64,000 nt of DNA. It comes from Streptomyces sp. NRRL S-455 (lineage in GTDB: Bacteria > Actinomycetota > Actinomycetes > Streptomycetales > Streptomycetaceae). How positions within the stretch are numbered: the stretch's first letter is position 1; each line of letters begins with the position of its first letter. The DNA lies in assembly GCF_000717875.1 (NCBI RefSeq), contig NZ_JOCT01000027.1, positions 1-64,000 on the forward strand. Reading direction: 5' to 3'. Shown here piece by piece: positions 38,044 through 45,789 of this stretch. The notes under the pieces are model-generated. The model ran no database searches. It saw only the letters and a list, made by a program, of their open reading frames with translations, and was not told the DNA's origin. The position numbers were made by a program, and so were the translations under genes.

Positions 38044-38844
38044 CTACACCGACTCCAGGAAGGCGAGGATCGCTTCCGAGGTGGCTTCGGGCGCGCTCAG
38101 CTGCGGGCAGTGCCCGGTGGCGTCGAGGGTGACCAGACGGGACGACGGGATCGCCGCGTGCACGTAGGCACCGACCTCGCGGGGCGCGATGGCGTCCTGC
38201 TCGCACTCCAGCACCAGGGTCGGCACCGACACGCCCTTCAGGTCGTCGCGGCTGTCGGTCAGGAAGGTGGTCCGGGCGAAGACCCGGGCGATGTCGGGAT
38301 CGGTGGCGCAGAAGCTGTTGGTCAGCTCCTGTCCCAGCTCGGGCCGCTCGGGATTGCCCATGATCACCGGGGCCATCGCGGACGACCAGCCCAGGTAGTT
38401 CGCCTCCAGGGAGGCCAGCAGCTCGTCGATGTCCTCCGTGCTGAAGCCGCCCCGGTACCCCTCGTCGTCGATGTAGCAGGGCGAGGGAGTCACCATCACG
38501 AGCGCCCCGATCCGCTCCGGCGCGGCCTGCGTGGCCAGCACCCCCACCATGGCGCTGACCGAGTGACCCACGAACACCGCCTCCCGAAGGTCCAGCTCCT
38601 CGCAGACCTCGACGACGTCCTGGGCGTAGCCGTGCAGCGAGGAGTACCGCTCCTCACTCCACGCCGACAGGTCCGAACCGCCGGAGCCCACGTAGTCGAA
38701 CAGCACCAGCCGGTACCGCTCGGCCAGCGCCGGCACCACCAGCCGCCACATGTTCTGGTCACAGCCGAAGCCGTGCGCGAGGACGAGCGCCGGCCCGCCG
38801 TCGCGGCCGGTGACCTTCACGTTGTTCCTGTGGCGGATGTCCAT
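38044..38844 (-). CDS. rsbQ: RsbQ-like alpha/beta hydrolase
   Basis: The 266-residue protein resembles RsbQ and its plant relatives KAI2/D14. The nucleophile Ser95 is in FVGHSVSAMVG, Asp in LECEQDAIAP and His in ATGHCPQLS, and the early LAHGFGCDQNMWR loop forms the oxyanion hole. In Bacillus, RsbQ is needed to activate RsbP, probably through a small hydrophobic ligand. Being directly upstream of an RsbP-like gene supports the same role. I use the ATG at 38844; the frame is open for 114 codons more without similarity. Confidence 0.9.
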   Translation of the reverse strand: MDIRHRNNVKVTGRDGGPALVLAHGFGCDQNMWRLVVPALAERYRLVLFDYVGSGGSDLSAWSEERYSSLHGYAQDVVEVCEELDLREAVFVGHSVSAMVGVLATQAAPERIGALVMVTPSPCYIDDEGYRGGFSTEDIDELLASLEANYLGWSSAMAPVIMGNPERPELGQELTNSFCATDPDIARVFARTTFLTDSRDDLKGVSVPTLVLECEQDAIAPREVGAYVHAAIPSSRLVTLDATGHCPQLSAPEATSEAILAFLESV

Positions 38845-38951
38845 CGGGCCATGCTCGCACCTCGGCCCTACCGGTCCGACGGCGGGGCCGGACGCGGCCC
38901 GGTCGTACCTGCCGGGCCCGGTCTGCGCAGTGTGCCGCCCAGCCCGGTCGA

Positions 38952-39617
38952 TCACCCCAGATGGAGCGGGAGCCTCCCGGCCAGGTCGCCCAGTTCGTAC
39001 CGCTCCGCCGCGGTCGGCGCCCGCCTCCCGGTGCCGACCAGCAGCGCGTCCAGGTCGCGGAACGACGCGGGGAACGGGTGCCCCGCGATCCGCTCCAGCA
39101 TCTCGCGGGACCGGGCGAGCCCCTCCACCGGCGGCTCCTCCTGGTCCGGGAGGTACGCGATCAGGTCGAGGTGATGCAGGGTCCACTCCATGACGTACGC
39201 CGAGAGGTAGTCGGCCACGGTGAGGACCTCGTCGCGGGTGCCGACCCGGCCGGCCGGGTCGGCGAGCAGGGCGGCTCGGCCCGCGGCGGAGCCGACGTCG
39301 TCCAGATGGAACGTGAGCAGCTTCGGGTCCTGGTACGCGGCGGCCAGCCGGACCGTCAGCGCGTCGAGCGGGTCGTCACCGCTCGGCGGTGTGTCGGCCA
39401 CCTCCCAGTACGTCACCGCGTCCCGGGTCGGTTCCCCGTCGACGGGCGTGGCGAGGGTGATCAGCACGTCCTGTGCGTCGATGACGAGGTGGCACACCAG
39501 GTCCCGGACCAGCCAGCCCGCGCAGCCGGACGGCAGGGCGAAGTCCTCCTCGGCGAGTCCGGCGACCGCCGCGCGCAACGCCGTCCAGGAGCGCGAGAAG
39601 AGAGGGACGTGATCCAC
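38952..39617 (-). CDS. DinB-like / maleylpyruvate-isomerase-family protein
   Basis: The 221-residue protein fits the mycothiol-dependent maleylpyruvate isomerase N-terminal family (DinB fold). It has SGCAGWLVRDLVCHLVIDAQD in the first helix pair and YVMEWTLHHLDL later; the spaced His and Glu residues would bind a metal. Family members in actinobacteria often act in thiol transfer, but the substrate here cannot be told. I prefer the GTG at 39617; an upstream TTG at 39653 would add 12 residues. It lies 107 bases upstream of rsbQ on the same strand. Confidence 0.7.
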   Translation of the reverse strand: MDHVPLFSRSWTALRAAVAGLAEEDFALPSGCAGWLVRDLVCHLVIDAQDVLITLATPVDGEPTRDAVTYWEVADTPPSGDDPLDALTVRLAAAYQDPKLLTFHLDDVGSAAGRAALLADPAGRVGTRDEVLTVADYLSAYVMEWTLHHLDLIAYLPDQEEPPVEGLARSREMLERIAGHPFPASFRDLDALLVGTGRRAPTAAERYELGDLAGRLPLHLG

Positions 39618-39760
39618 ACCGGCACCGTAGTGCCGGGCCGGGAGGACGGACAAGCCGTCGTCGGCGGCGGGGTGGGGAACCTCGGCGGCGGTGGCCCGAG
39701 GGCGTGAGCCGGCGAACGAGCCGCACCGTCAGCGGTACCCGCAGGGCCACCGGACGGCCC

Positions 39761-40615
39761 TCAGCCGCCGGACGCCCCCAGCGGTCCTGCTACGAGGGCG
39801 GCGAGTTCGTCCGGGGTGCGCGGCCCGGGTGCCGACTCGGACAGCAGACCGTGAGCTCGCAGCAGATCAGCGGTGGCGGCGCCCCACGGCAACCGGAGTC
39901 CGGCCTCCCGCAGCAGATCCGTGCGGGCCAGTGCCACGGGCGCGGGGCCGGTACGCACGCCGGACGGCGTGAGGAGCGCGGCGTCGTCGGCCCAGCGCAG
40001 GGCGAGGTCGACGTCGTGAGTGGCCATCACCACCGTGGTGCCGGCCTCGCGGAGCTCGTCGAGCGTGACGAGGAGCCGCTCCTGGCCCTCCGGGTCGAGG
40101 CCGGCCGTCGGCTCGTCGAGTATCAGCACCCGGGGCCGCATGGCGACGGCGCCCGCGATGGCGGTGCGTTTGCGCTGCCCGTAGGAGAGCAGATGGGTGG
40201 GCCGGTCGGCCAGGGCGGTGATGTCCAGCGCGGCGAGGGCCTCCGCCACCCGCGCACGTACCTCCGTGTCGGGCAGGCCGAGGTTCAGCGGCCCGAAGGA
40301 CACGTCCTGCTCGACGGAGGCCGCGAACAGCTGGTCGTCCGGGTCCTGAACCACCAGCTGGACGGTGGTCCGCAGCCGGGTCAGGCCCTTGCGGTCGTAC
40401 GTCACCGGCTGCCCCTCGACCGTCAAGCGCCCCTCGTCCGGCCGCAGTCCGCCGCTGAGCAGCCGCATCAGCGTGGTCTTGCCGCTGCCGTTGCGGCCGA
40501 GCAGGGCGAGGGCGCGCCCCTCGCGGATCTCGAAGTCGAGGCCCGCGAGCACGGCAGGGCCGTCCTCGTAGGCGTAGGACGCGCCCTGGAGGGCGACGAG
40601 GGCGGGCTCGCTCAT
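39761..40615 (-). CDS. cbiO: cobalt ECF transporter ATPase
   Basis: The 284-residue ATPase has Walker A LLGRNGSGKTTL, the Q-loop in VVQDPDDQLFAASVEQDVSFGP (a CbiO/EcfA hallmark), signature LSYGQRKR and Walker B VLILDEPTAGLD. It powers the CbiMNQ cobalt uptake complex. Its ATG overlaps the cbiQ stop (ATGA). It is the last gene of the operon. Confidence 0.94.
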   Translation of the reverse strand: MSEPALVALQGASYAYEDGPAVLAGLDFEIREGRALALLGRNGSGKTTLMRLLSGGLRPDEGRLTVEGQPVTYDRKGLTRLRTTVQLVVQDPDDQLFAASVEQDVSFGPLNLGLPDTEVRARVAEALAALDITALADRPTHLLSYGQRKRTAIAGAVAMRPRVLILDEPTAGLDPEGQERLLVTLDELREAGTTVVMATHDVDLALRWADDAALLTPSGVRTGPAPVALARTDLLREAGLRLPWGAATADLLRAHGLLSESAPGPRTPDELAALVAGPLGASGG

Positions 40616-41361
40616 GTCAGCGGCCTTTCCAGTACGAAGGTGAGAACGGTCAGCGTCGCGAGGAGCGCACAACTGGCGGCCGTGAAGCGGACGGAGACGC
40701 GGGCCTCGGGCAGGAGCACGCGCAGGGTGCCGTCGTAGCCGCGTCCGGCGAGACCGGCCTGGAGGCGGGCCGCCCGGTCGAAGGCCCGGACGAACGCGGT
40801 GGCGCCCAGCCCGCCCAGGGAACGCCAGGCGGCTGCCCGCGTGGTGTGCCCGAGCCGCGCCGACTGCGCGTCGCGGATCCGGCGCACCGAGTCCAGGAGC
40901 AGGAAGCTCATGCGGTACGTCACGAGCGCGACGTCGACGACGGGCGCGGGGATCCCGGCCCGGACCAGACGCGGCAGCAGATCGGACATGGGTGTGGTGA
41001 ACGCGAACAGCAGCACCCCCAGGGAGGCCGCGGAGGTGCGCAGCAGCAACTCCCCGGCACGGACGGGCCCGTCGCCGGCGAGGGAGACGAAGCCCCCGGG
41101 CCCGCCGACCTGGACGAGCAGGGTGGCCGCGCTGGTCACGCAGAAGCCCAGCGGCACCCGGTAGGCACGCCACAGCCGCCGCCAGGGCACGCCCGCCGGG
41201 CCCAGCAGCACCACGAGGGCCGCCACGAGTACCAGGGCCGCGCCCGGCCAGGGCGGCAGCGAGACGGCCAGCACGGTCAGTCCCAGCCCGAGCACGGCCT
41301 TGTCCACGGGATGGCGGCGGCGCCAGCGACTGCTGTGCGCCGCAGCGTCGATCGGCAGCAC
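40612..41361 (-). CDS. cbiQ: cobalt ECF transporter T component
   Basis: The 249-residue membrane protein has four to five hydrophobic helices and the T-component coupling motifs near SARLGHTTRAAAWRSLGG and QAGLAGRGYDG (the A-R-G type). It links the CbiMN substrate unit to CbiO. The GTG start lies 4 bases after the cbiN stop, and its own stop overlaps cbiO. Confidence 0.9.
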   Translation of the reverse strand: MLPIDAAAHSSRWRRRHPVDKAVLGLGLTVLAVSLPPWPGAALVLVAALVVLLGPAGVPWRRLWRAYRVPLGFCVTSAATLLVQVGGPGGFVSLAGDGPVRAGELLLRTSAASLGVLLFAFTTPMSDLLPRLVRAGIPAPVVDVALVTYRMSFLLLDSVRRIRDAQSARLGHTTRAAAWRSLGGLGATAFVRAFDRAARLQAGLAGRGYDGTLRVLLPEARVSVRFTAASCALLATLTVLTFVLERPLT

Positions 41362-41365
41362 CGGC

Positions 41366-41737
41366 TCAGGCCCTCTCGGCCGTGGACTCCTCGGCGGTGT
41401 CCCGGGCCGGGCTTCCGGCCGCCTGCTCCTCCCGGGCCCGACGCTCGCCCTGCCGACGGCCCCGGCGCAGTCCGAAGTAGTAGGCGAGGACACCGGCGCC
41501 GAGCGCCGCCTGGAGGGAGAACAGGGCCGACTCGATCTCACCGGACGGCGGTTCGTACAGCGGTGAGAACCAGGGCTTGTAGTCCGGATCGATCTCGGTG
41601 ATCGCCGTCTCGGCCTCACCGTCGGCCCCCGTGAACGGTTCCTCCTTGTGGTCGCCGAGACCGAGCGCGAGCGGCAGCACGGCCAGCGCGGCCACGGCGA
41701 GCAGCAACAGGAGGTTGATCTTCGTGTTCTTCTTCAC
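41366..41737 (-). CDS. cbiN: cobalt transporter subunit CbiN
   Basis: The 123-residue protein has an N-terminal helix ([19 protein letters not shown]), an extracytoplasmic stretch with [34 protein letters not shown], typical of CbiN, and a second helix. It loads cobalt onto CbiM. The tail beyond about residue 95 is charged and longer than in enteric CbiN. The GTG overlaps the cbiM stop by four bases. Confidence 0.92.
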   Translation of the reverse strand: MKKNTKINLLLLLAVAALAVLPLALGLGDHKEEPFTGADGEAETAITEIDPDYKPWFSPLYEPPSGEIESALFSLQAALGAGVLAYYFGLRRGRRQGERRAREEQAAGSPARDTAEESTAERA

Positions 41738-42435
41738 CGGGCCACCGCCTCGGTCTCGGTCCGGGACTGCTTCTTGGCGACGAGCACGCCCAGCCGGGTC
41801 AGTTCGCCCTTGCTGGACTGCACCAGCAGCCGCATGACGAGCACCGTGAGCAGGCCCTCGCTCACCGCGAGCGGGATCTGGGTGATGGCGAAGATGGAGC
41901 CGAACTTGCCGAGCGCGCCCAGGAACCCGCTGCCCGGGTCGGGGAAGGCGAGCGCCAGCTGCACGCTGGTGACGCAGTAGGTGGACAGGTCGGCGACGAA
42001 CGCGGCGAAGAACACGGCGACCATCAGCGGCACGTCGTAGCGCCGCAGCAGCCGGTACACCGCGTAGCCCGCCCAGGGCCCGACGATCGCCATGGAGAAG
42101 ACGTTGGCGCCGAGCGTGGTGAGACCGCCGTGCGCGAGGAGCAGCGCCTGGAAGAGCAGGGTGATGGTGCCCAGCACCGCCATCACCGGGGGCCGGAACA
42201 GGATGGCCCCCAGCCCGGTGCCGGTGGGGTGGGAGCAACTGCCGGTCACGGAGGGCAGTTTCAGGGCGGACAGGACGAAGGTGAAGGCGCCGGAGGCGCC
42301 GAGGAGCAGAGTGCTCTCGGGGTGCTCGCGCACCTCACGGGTGAGTGACCGGACTCCGTGGACGACGAACGGCGCCGACGCGACGCCCCAGGCGACCGCG
42401 TGCGCCGGAGGAAGGAAACCCTCGGCTATGTGCAT
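41734..42435 (-). CDS. cbiM: cobalt-binding membrane component CbiM
   Basis: The 233-residue protein begins [17 protein letters not shown]. The N-terminal Met-His of the mature CbiM forms part of the metal site in this family, and the length fits. It is a multi-helix membrane protein that carries the cobalt-binding pocket of the importer. It is the first gene after a cobalamin riboswitch, so the operon should be shut when B12 is abundant. Confidence 0.94.
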   Translation of the reverse strand: MHIAEGFLPPAHAVAWGVASAPFVVHGVRSLTREVREHPESTLLLGASGAFTFVLSALKLPSVTGSCSHPTGTGLGAILFRPPVMAVLGTITLLFQALLLAHGGLTTLGANVFSMAIVGPWAGYAVYRLLRRYDVPLMVAVFFAAFVADLSTYCVTSVQLALAFPDPGSGFLGALGKFGSIFAITQIPLAVSEGLLTVLVMRLLVQSSKGELTRLGVLVAKKQSRTETEAVAR

Positions 42436-42479
42436 GGCTCAGCAGACCCTCTCCAGCACCTCGTGGATGGTTGACGCGC

Positions 42480-42645
42480 CTTGGCCGGTCTCCTGGCTGA
42501 CGGGTACCACCGCCCGAACTCCGCCTTCCCGGGTCACGAGGACCCAGTGGCTGCCCGTCAGGGCCGGAGCCGGACTTCCCGATTCACAGTGGCGAGGGCC
42601 GCACCGGCATCACACCGGATTTCCCGTTCACCAAGGCCAGGTGAC
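42480..42645 (-). ncRNA. cobalamin riboswitch
   Basis: Read on the minus strand, the 5' leader of cbiM shows the conserved parts in order: GGGAAATCCGGTG, GCCACTGTGAATCGGGAAG, CAGCCACTGGG, CGGGAAGGCGG and the B12-box GTCAGCCAGGAGACCGGCC (42483-42501). It ends 45 bases before the cbiM ATG, a distance that suits control of translation or early termination. This is the AdoCbl aptamer class. Confidence 0.93.
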
Positions 42646-42785
42646 AATAAGGCCGGGGTAAGGGCGATGACAAGCCACCCCGGGGGCGCGTGAGGGGGCG
42701 CCCGCTCGCACACCGGCGCATCCTCCAGCGGATCCGCGCGACACGGGCAGGCGGCCGGGCCTGGCCGGGAGGCACCCGGAGCGCG

Positions 42786-44243
42786 TCAGTCGTCGCCCTC
42801 GACGTCGCCCCCGACGCCGTCTCCTTCGTTGCCCTCGCCGTCCCCGCCGACCGGGCGCGGGCTCTCCGGCTCGGGCTCCTCCACCTGCCCCGGCCCACCG
42901 TCGTTCGCTTCGTTCCCCCCGTTCTCCGGGGTCGCGGTGCTGGGTGAGGGCGACGCGGGTTCCGGCGAGGCGGACGGTGTGGCGGGCGGGGTGACATCGG
43001 CCACTGTTCCGGTGCCCGGCGTGTCGGCGGCCGCCGGGGCGGAGGGAAGGGGCGAGCCGGAGTCGGCGGACGGGGTTGCGGCGGGACTGCTCGCGGTGGG
43101 GGACGCTTCGGGTTCCGTGCCCTCCGTGGCGGTGCTGTCGGGCGAGAACCACCGCATGCCGATGAGCATCGCGGCGATGAACAGCGCGGCCGCGGCGGCC
43201 GCCGCCGCCATTTTCGACCGGTTGCCGGGGCCGCCGCGCCGTCCCGCCCGACTCGAACGCCCGCTCTGCGCGGCACGGGCCGCGCTGCGATGCCCCGGGG
43301 TCGCGGGCAGTGCGTACGTGGTGGGGTTGCCGGTCTCGGTGCCCGGATACGGTGACGGCGCGGAAGACGTCACCGGGGACCCGGACGTCGGCCGCAGCGG
43401 CGGCGAGAACGCCGGCAGCGGCTCGGGCAGACCCCGCCAGGAGCCGTCGGCGAACCATTCGGCTGCCTGCGGGGCGGTGGGCCGGTCCTCGGGCTGCTTC
43501 GCGAGCAGGCCCAGCAGGAAGTTCTCGAACGCCGGCGGGAGTCCGGCGACTCCGAGCTCGCGAGGCGGCACGGGGACCGCGTCGAGATGCTGGTGGAGGA
43601 GCGCGACCGCGGTGTCCGCCTGGAACGGAGGGCGGCCGCTGAGGAGCTGGTAGAGGACGCACCCCAGGGAGTACATGTCGGAGGCGGGGCCCGCGGGCCG
43701 CCCCAGGGCACGCTCGGGGGCGAGGTAGAGGCCGGTGCCGACGATCTGACCGGTGGCGGTGAGCGCCGCCCCTGGATCGTCGAGGAAGCGCGCGATGCCG
43801 AAGTCACCGATCTTCAGCGTGCCGCGGGCGTCGAGCAGCAGGTTGGCGGGCTTGATGTCGCGGTGCACGATGCCCTGTGCGTGCGCGGCGGCGAGTCCGG
43901 CGGCGGCCTGCGCGGCGAGGGTCGCCACCCGTTCGGCGGGGAGCGCGCCGGAGGCGGACAGCACCCCGGAGAGGCTGTCCCCGTCGACCAGTTCCATCAC
44001 CAGGTACAGCCGGTTGTCGTACTCGCCGAAATCCAGGACGCCCACCACGTGGGGGTGGTTGAGACGCCCGGCGGTCTGGGCCTCCAGGCGGAACCGGGAG
44101 GCCGCCGTGGCGTCGGTGTCCTGAGGCAGCAGCAATTTGACGGCCACCGGCCTGGCGAGCATCTCGTCGTACGCACGCCAGACCTCTCCCATTCCGCCGC
44201 GCCCGATCTCAACATCCAGCCGGTAGCGGCCCGCTAGAAGCAC
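42786..44243 (-). CDS. membrane Ser/Thr protein kinase
   Basis: The 485-residue protein has a full Hanks-type kinase domain: glycine loop GRGGMGEVW (14-22), Lys36, HRDIKPANLL (127-136), DFG (147-149) and a TGQIVGTGLYLAPE activation segment. A Pro/Ser linker leads to one membrane helix (about 345-368). The outside part is a low-complexity Thr/Pro/Ser/Glu/Gly-rich tail, without PASTA repeats or another ligand-binding domain. The GTG start is 8 bases from a repeated GAGGAC. It stands alone between the cobalt operon and the MFS gene. Confidence 0.92.
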   Translation of the reverse strand: MLLAGRYRLDVEIGRGGMGEVWRAYDEMLARPVAVKLLLPQDTDATAASRFRLEAQTAGRLNHPHVVGVLDFGEYDNRLYLVMELVDGDSLSGVLSASGALPAERVATLAAQAAAGLAAAHAQGIVHRDIKPANLLLDARGTLKIGDFGIARFLDDPGAALTATGQIVGTGLYLAPERALGRPAGPASDMYSLGCVLYQLLSGRPPFQADTAVALLHQHLDAVPVPPRELGVAGLPPAFENFLLGLLAKQPEDRPTAPQAAEWFADGSWRGLPEPLPAFSPPLRPTSGSPVTSSAPSPYPGTETGNPTTYALPATPGHRSAARAAQSGRSSRAGRRGGPGNRSKMAAAAAAAALFIAAMLIGMRWFSPDSTATEGTEPEASPTASSPAATPSADSGSPLPSAPAAADTPGTGTVADVTPPATPSASPEPASPSPSTATPENGGNEANDGGPGQVEEPEPESPRPVGGDGEGNEGDGVGGDVEGDD

Positions 44244-44490
44244 TCGTCCTCGTCCTCATGCTCGTGGGAAGGTCGTCGCCGCAGGCCTAACTTCCCGCTT
44301 TCACACGGGGGTTGGTGGGGAATGCCGCAGCCGACCCAGAATACTGGCGCCGCGTGACACCGTTCTCCGCGGTCGGGCCCCGGGCGGCACGGTCCCGGCC
44401 GTCCCGGACCGGACAATTCGCCCGGGAGAGTGACGCGACCGCGCGCGGGACGGCCGCGGCCGTCGGCGAAGTCCCCTTTCCCCGGCCCTT

Positions 44491-45789
44491 TCAGGCCGCC
44501 TTCCCGGCCCGCTCCGGCCGACGCGGCAAGAGCGCCACCGCCGAGGCGGGTACGGCCGCGAGGACCAGCCACGGCACGGCGGACGGGAGGCCCAGGTCGA
44601 GCAGGAGGCCGGTGACCGCGCTGCCGGCCAGGACGATCAGGCCGGAGACCGAGGACAGCGCGCCCATGTAGAGGCCGAGCCGGCCCTCCTCCGCGAGGTC
44701 GGGCACCCAGGAGCGCGCGGCGGGCACCACCAGCATCTGCCCCAGGGTGAGCAAGATCACGAAACCGGCGGCGGGCAGCAGGCCGGCCGGGCCCGTCCAC
44801 CCGGCGGGGCGAGCCGCGGCCACCACCGCGAAGCCGCACGCGATCAGCAGCAGCCCGGCGGTCATGGAGCGACGCAGGTCGAGCCGGTCGCCCGCCCAGC
44901 GGGTGACCGGCAGCTGGGTGAAGACCACCAGCACCGAGGACAGGGCGAACAGCCAGGACAGCGGCGCCTGGGAACCCGCCGCGCGCTGCACCTCGTCCGG
45001 CAGGGCCAGATACAGCTGGTTGTACGCGAGCAGGTAGGTGCCGTACGCGCAGCACAGGGCCAGGAAGCGGCGGTTGCGCAGCAGCAGGCGCGCTCCGCCC
45101 CGCTCCCGGACGCGGATCCGGCCGGGGATGTGCTGCGGCATCAGCCAGAGGTGCCCGGCGAGGACGCACACGAACACGGCGGCGCCGGCGAGGCACACGG
45201 CGCGGAAGTCGACGGCGAGCAGCAGCGCGCCGAGCAGCGGCCCGACGAAGGCCCCCGCCTGGCCGGCGACGCTGAACAGCGCCAGCACCCGGGTGCGCGA
45301 GCCCTGCCGGTTCTGCTCCCAGACCACCGCCTGGCGGGCCACTTCGGACTCCACGGCGGGGGAGAACAGCGCGGCGGCGAAACCGATCACCAGCACCGCC
45401 CCGATCACGGCCCAGGTCGCCTCCGCGTACCCGAGCCACGCGAATCCGGCGATCCGCAGTACGCATCCGGCCAGGACGACCGGCCGCACCCCGCACCGGT
45501 CGACGAGCCAGCCGCCGACGACGAACAGCCCCTGCTGGCTGAAGGTGCGCAGCCCGAGTACGAACCCGACCAGCCAGCCCGCCATGCCGATCGCGGTGCC
45601 GAGGTGCTCGGCCAGGAACGGCAGCACGGCGAAGAAGCCGATGTTGAAGGCGAGTTGGGTCAGGATCAGCAGCCGCAGCAGGGGCGACAGCTCCCTCCAG
45701 AGCCGCCAGGTGCCTTCCCGCGGGGGGCGCGGGTCCTTGGGCGAGCGTGCGGTTCGGTGGGCCAGGACGCGGGAGATGAGGCCGGTCAT
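44491..45789 (-). CDS. MFS transporter
   Basis: The 432-residue protein has about 12 hydrophobic helices and the MFS loop DRCGVRP after helix 2. It looks like a drug/H+ antiporter-type exporter. Its ATG overlaps the stop of the fused permease gene by one base, so the two are made together. In opine-metallophore systems an MFS exporter is encoded beside a peptide/nickel-type importer, which is a possible reading here. The substrate is not visible in the sequence. Confidence 0.88.
   Translation of the reverse strand: MTGLISRVLAHRTARSPKDPRPPREGTWRLWRELSPLLRLLILTQLAFNIGFFAVLPFLAEHLGTAIGMAGWLVGFVLGLRTFSQQGLFVVGGWLVDRCGVRPVVLAGCVLRIAGFAWLGYAEATWAVIGAVLVIGFAAALFSPAVESEVARQAVVWEQNRQGSRTRVLALFSVAGQAGAFVGPLLGALLLAVDFRAVCLAGAAVFVCVLAGHLWLMPQHIPGRIRVRERGGARLLLRNRRFLALCCAYGTYLLAYNQLYLALPDEVQRAAGSQAPLSWLFALSSVLVVFTQLPVTRWAGDRLDLRRSMTAGLLLIACGFAVVAAARPAGWTGPAGLLPAAGFVILLTLGQMLVVPAARSWVPDLAEEGRLGLYMGALSSVSGLIVLAGSAVTGLLLDLGLPSAVPWLVLAAVPASAVALLPRRPERAGKAA

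Noticed and set aside
40612..42435. Reading the cbi operon as a nickel transporter
   Set aside because: The cobalamin riboswitch and the CbiM/CbiN wording make cobalt the natural substrate; nickel systems have NikM/NikN variants.
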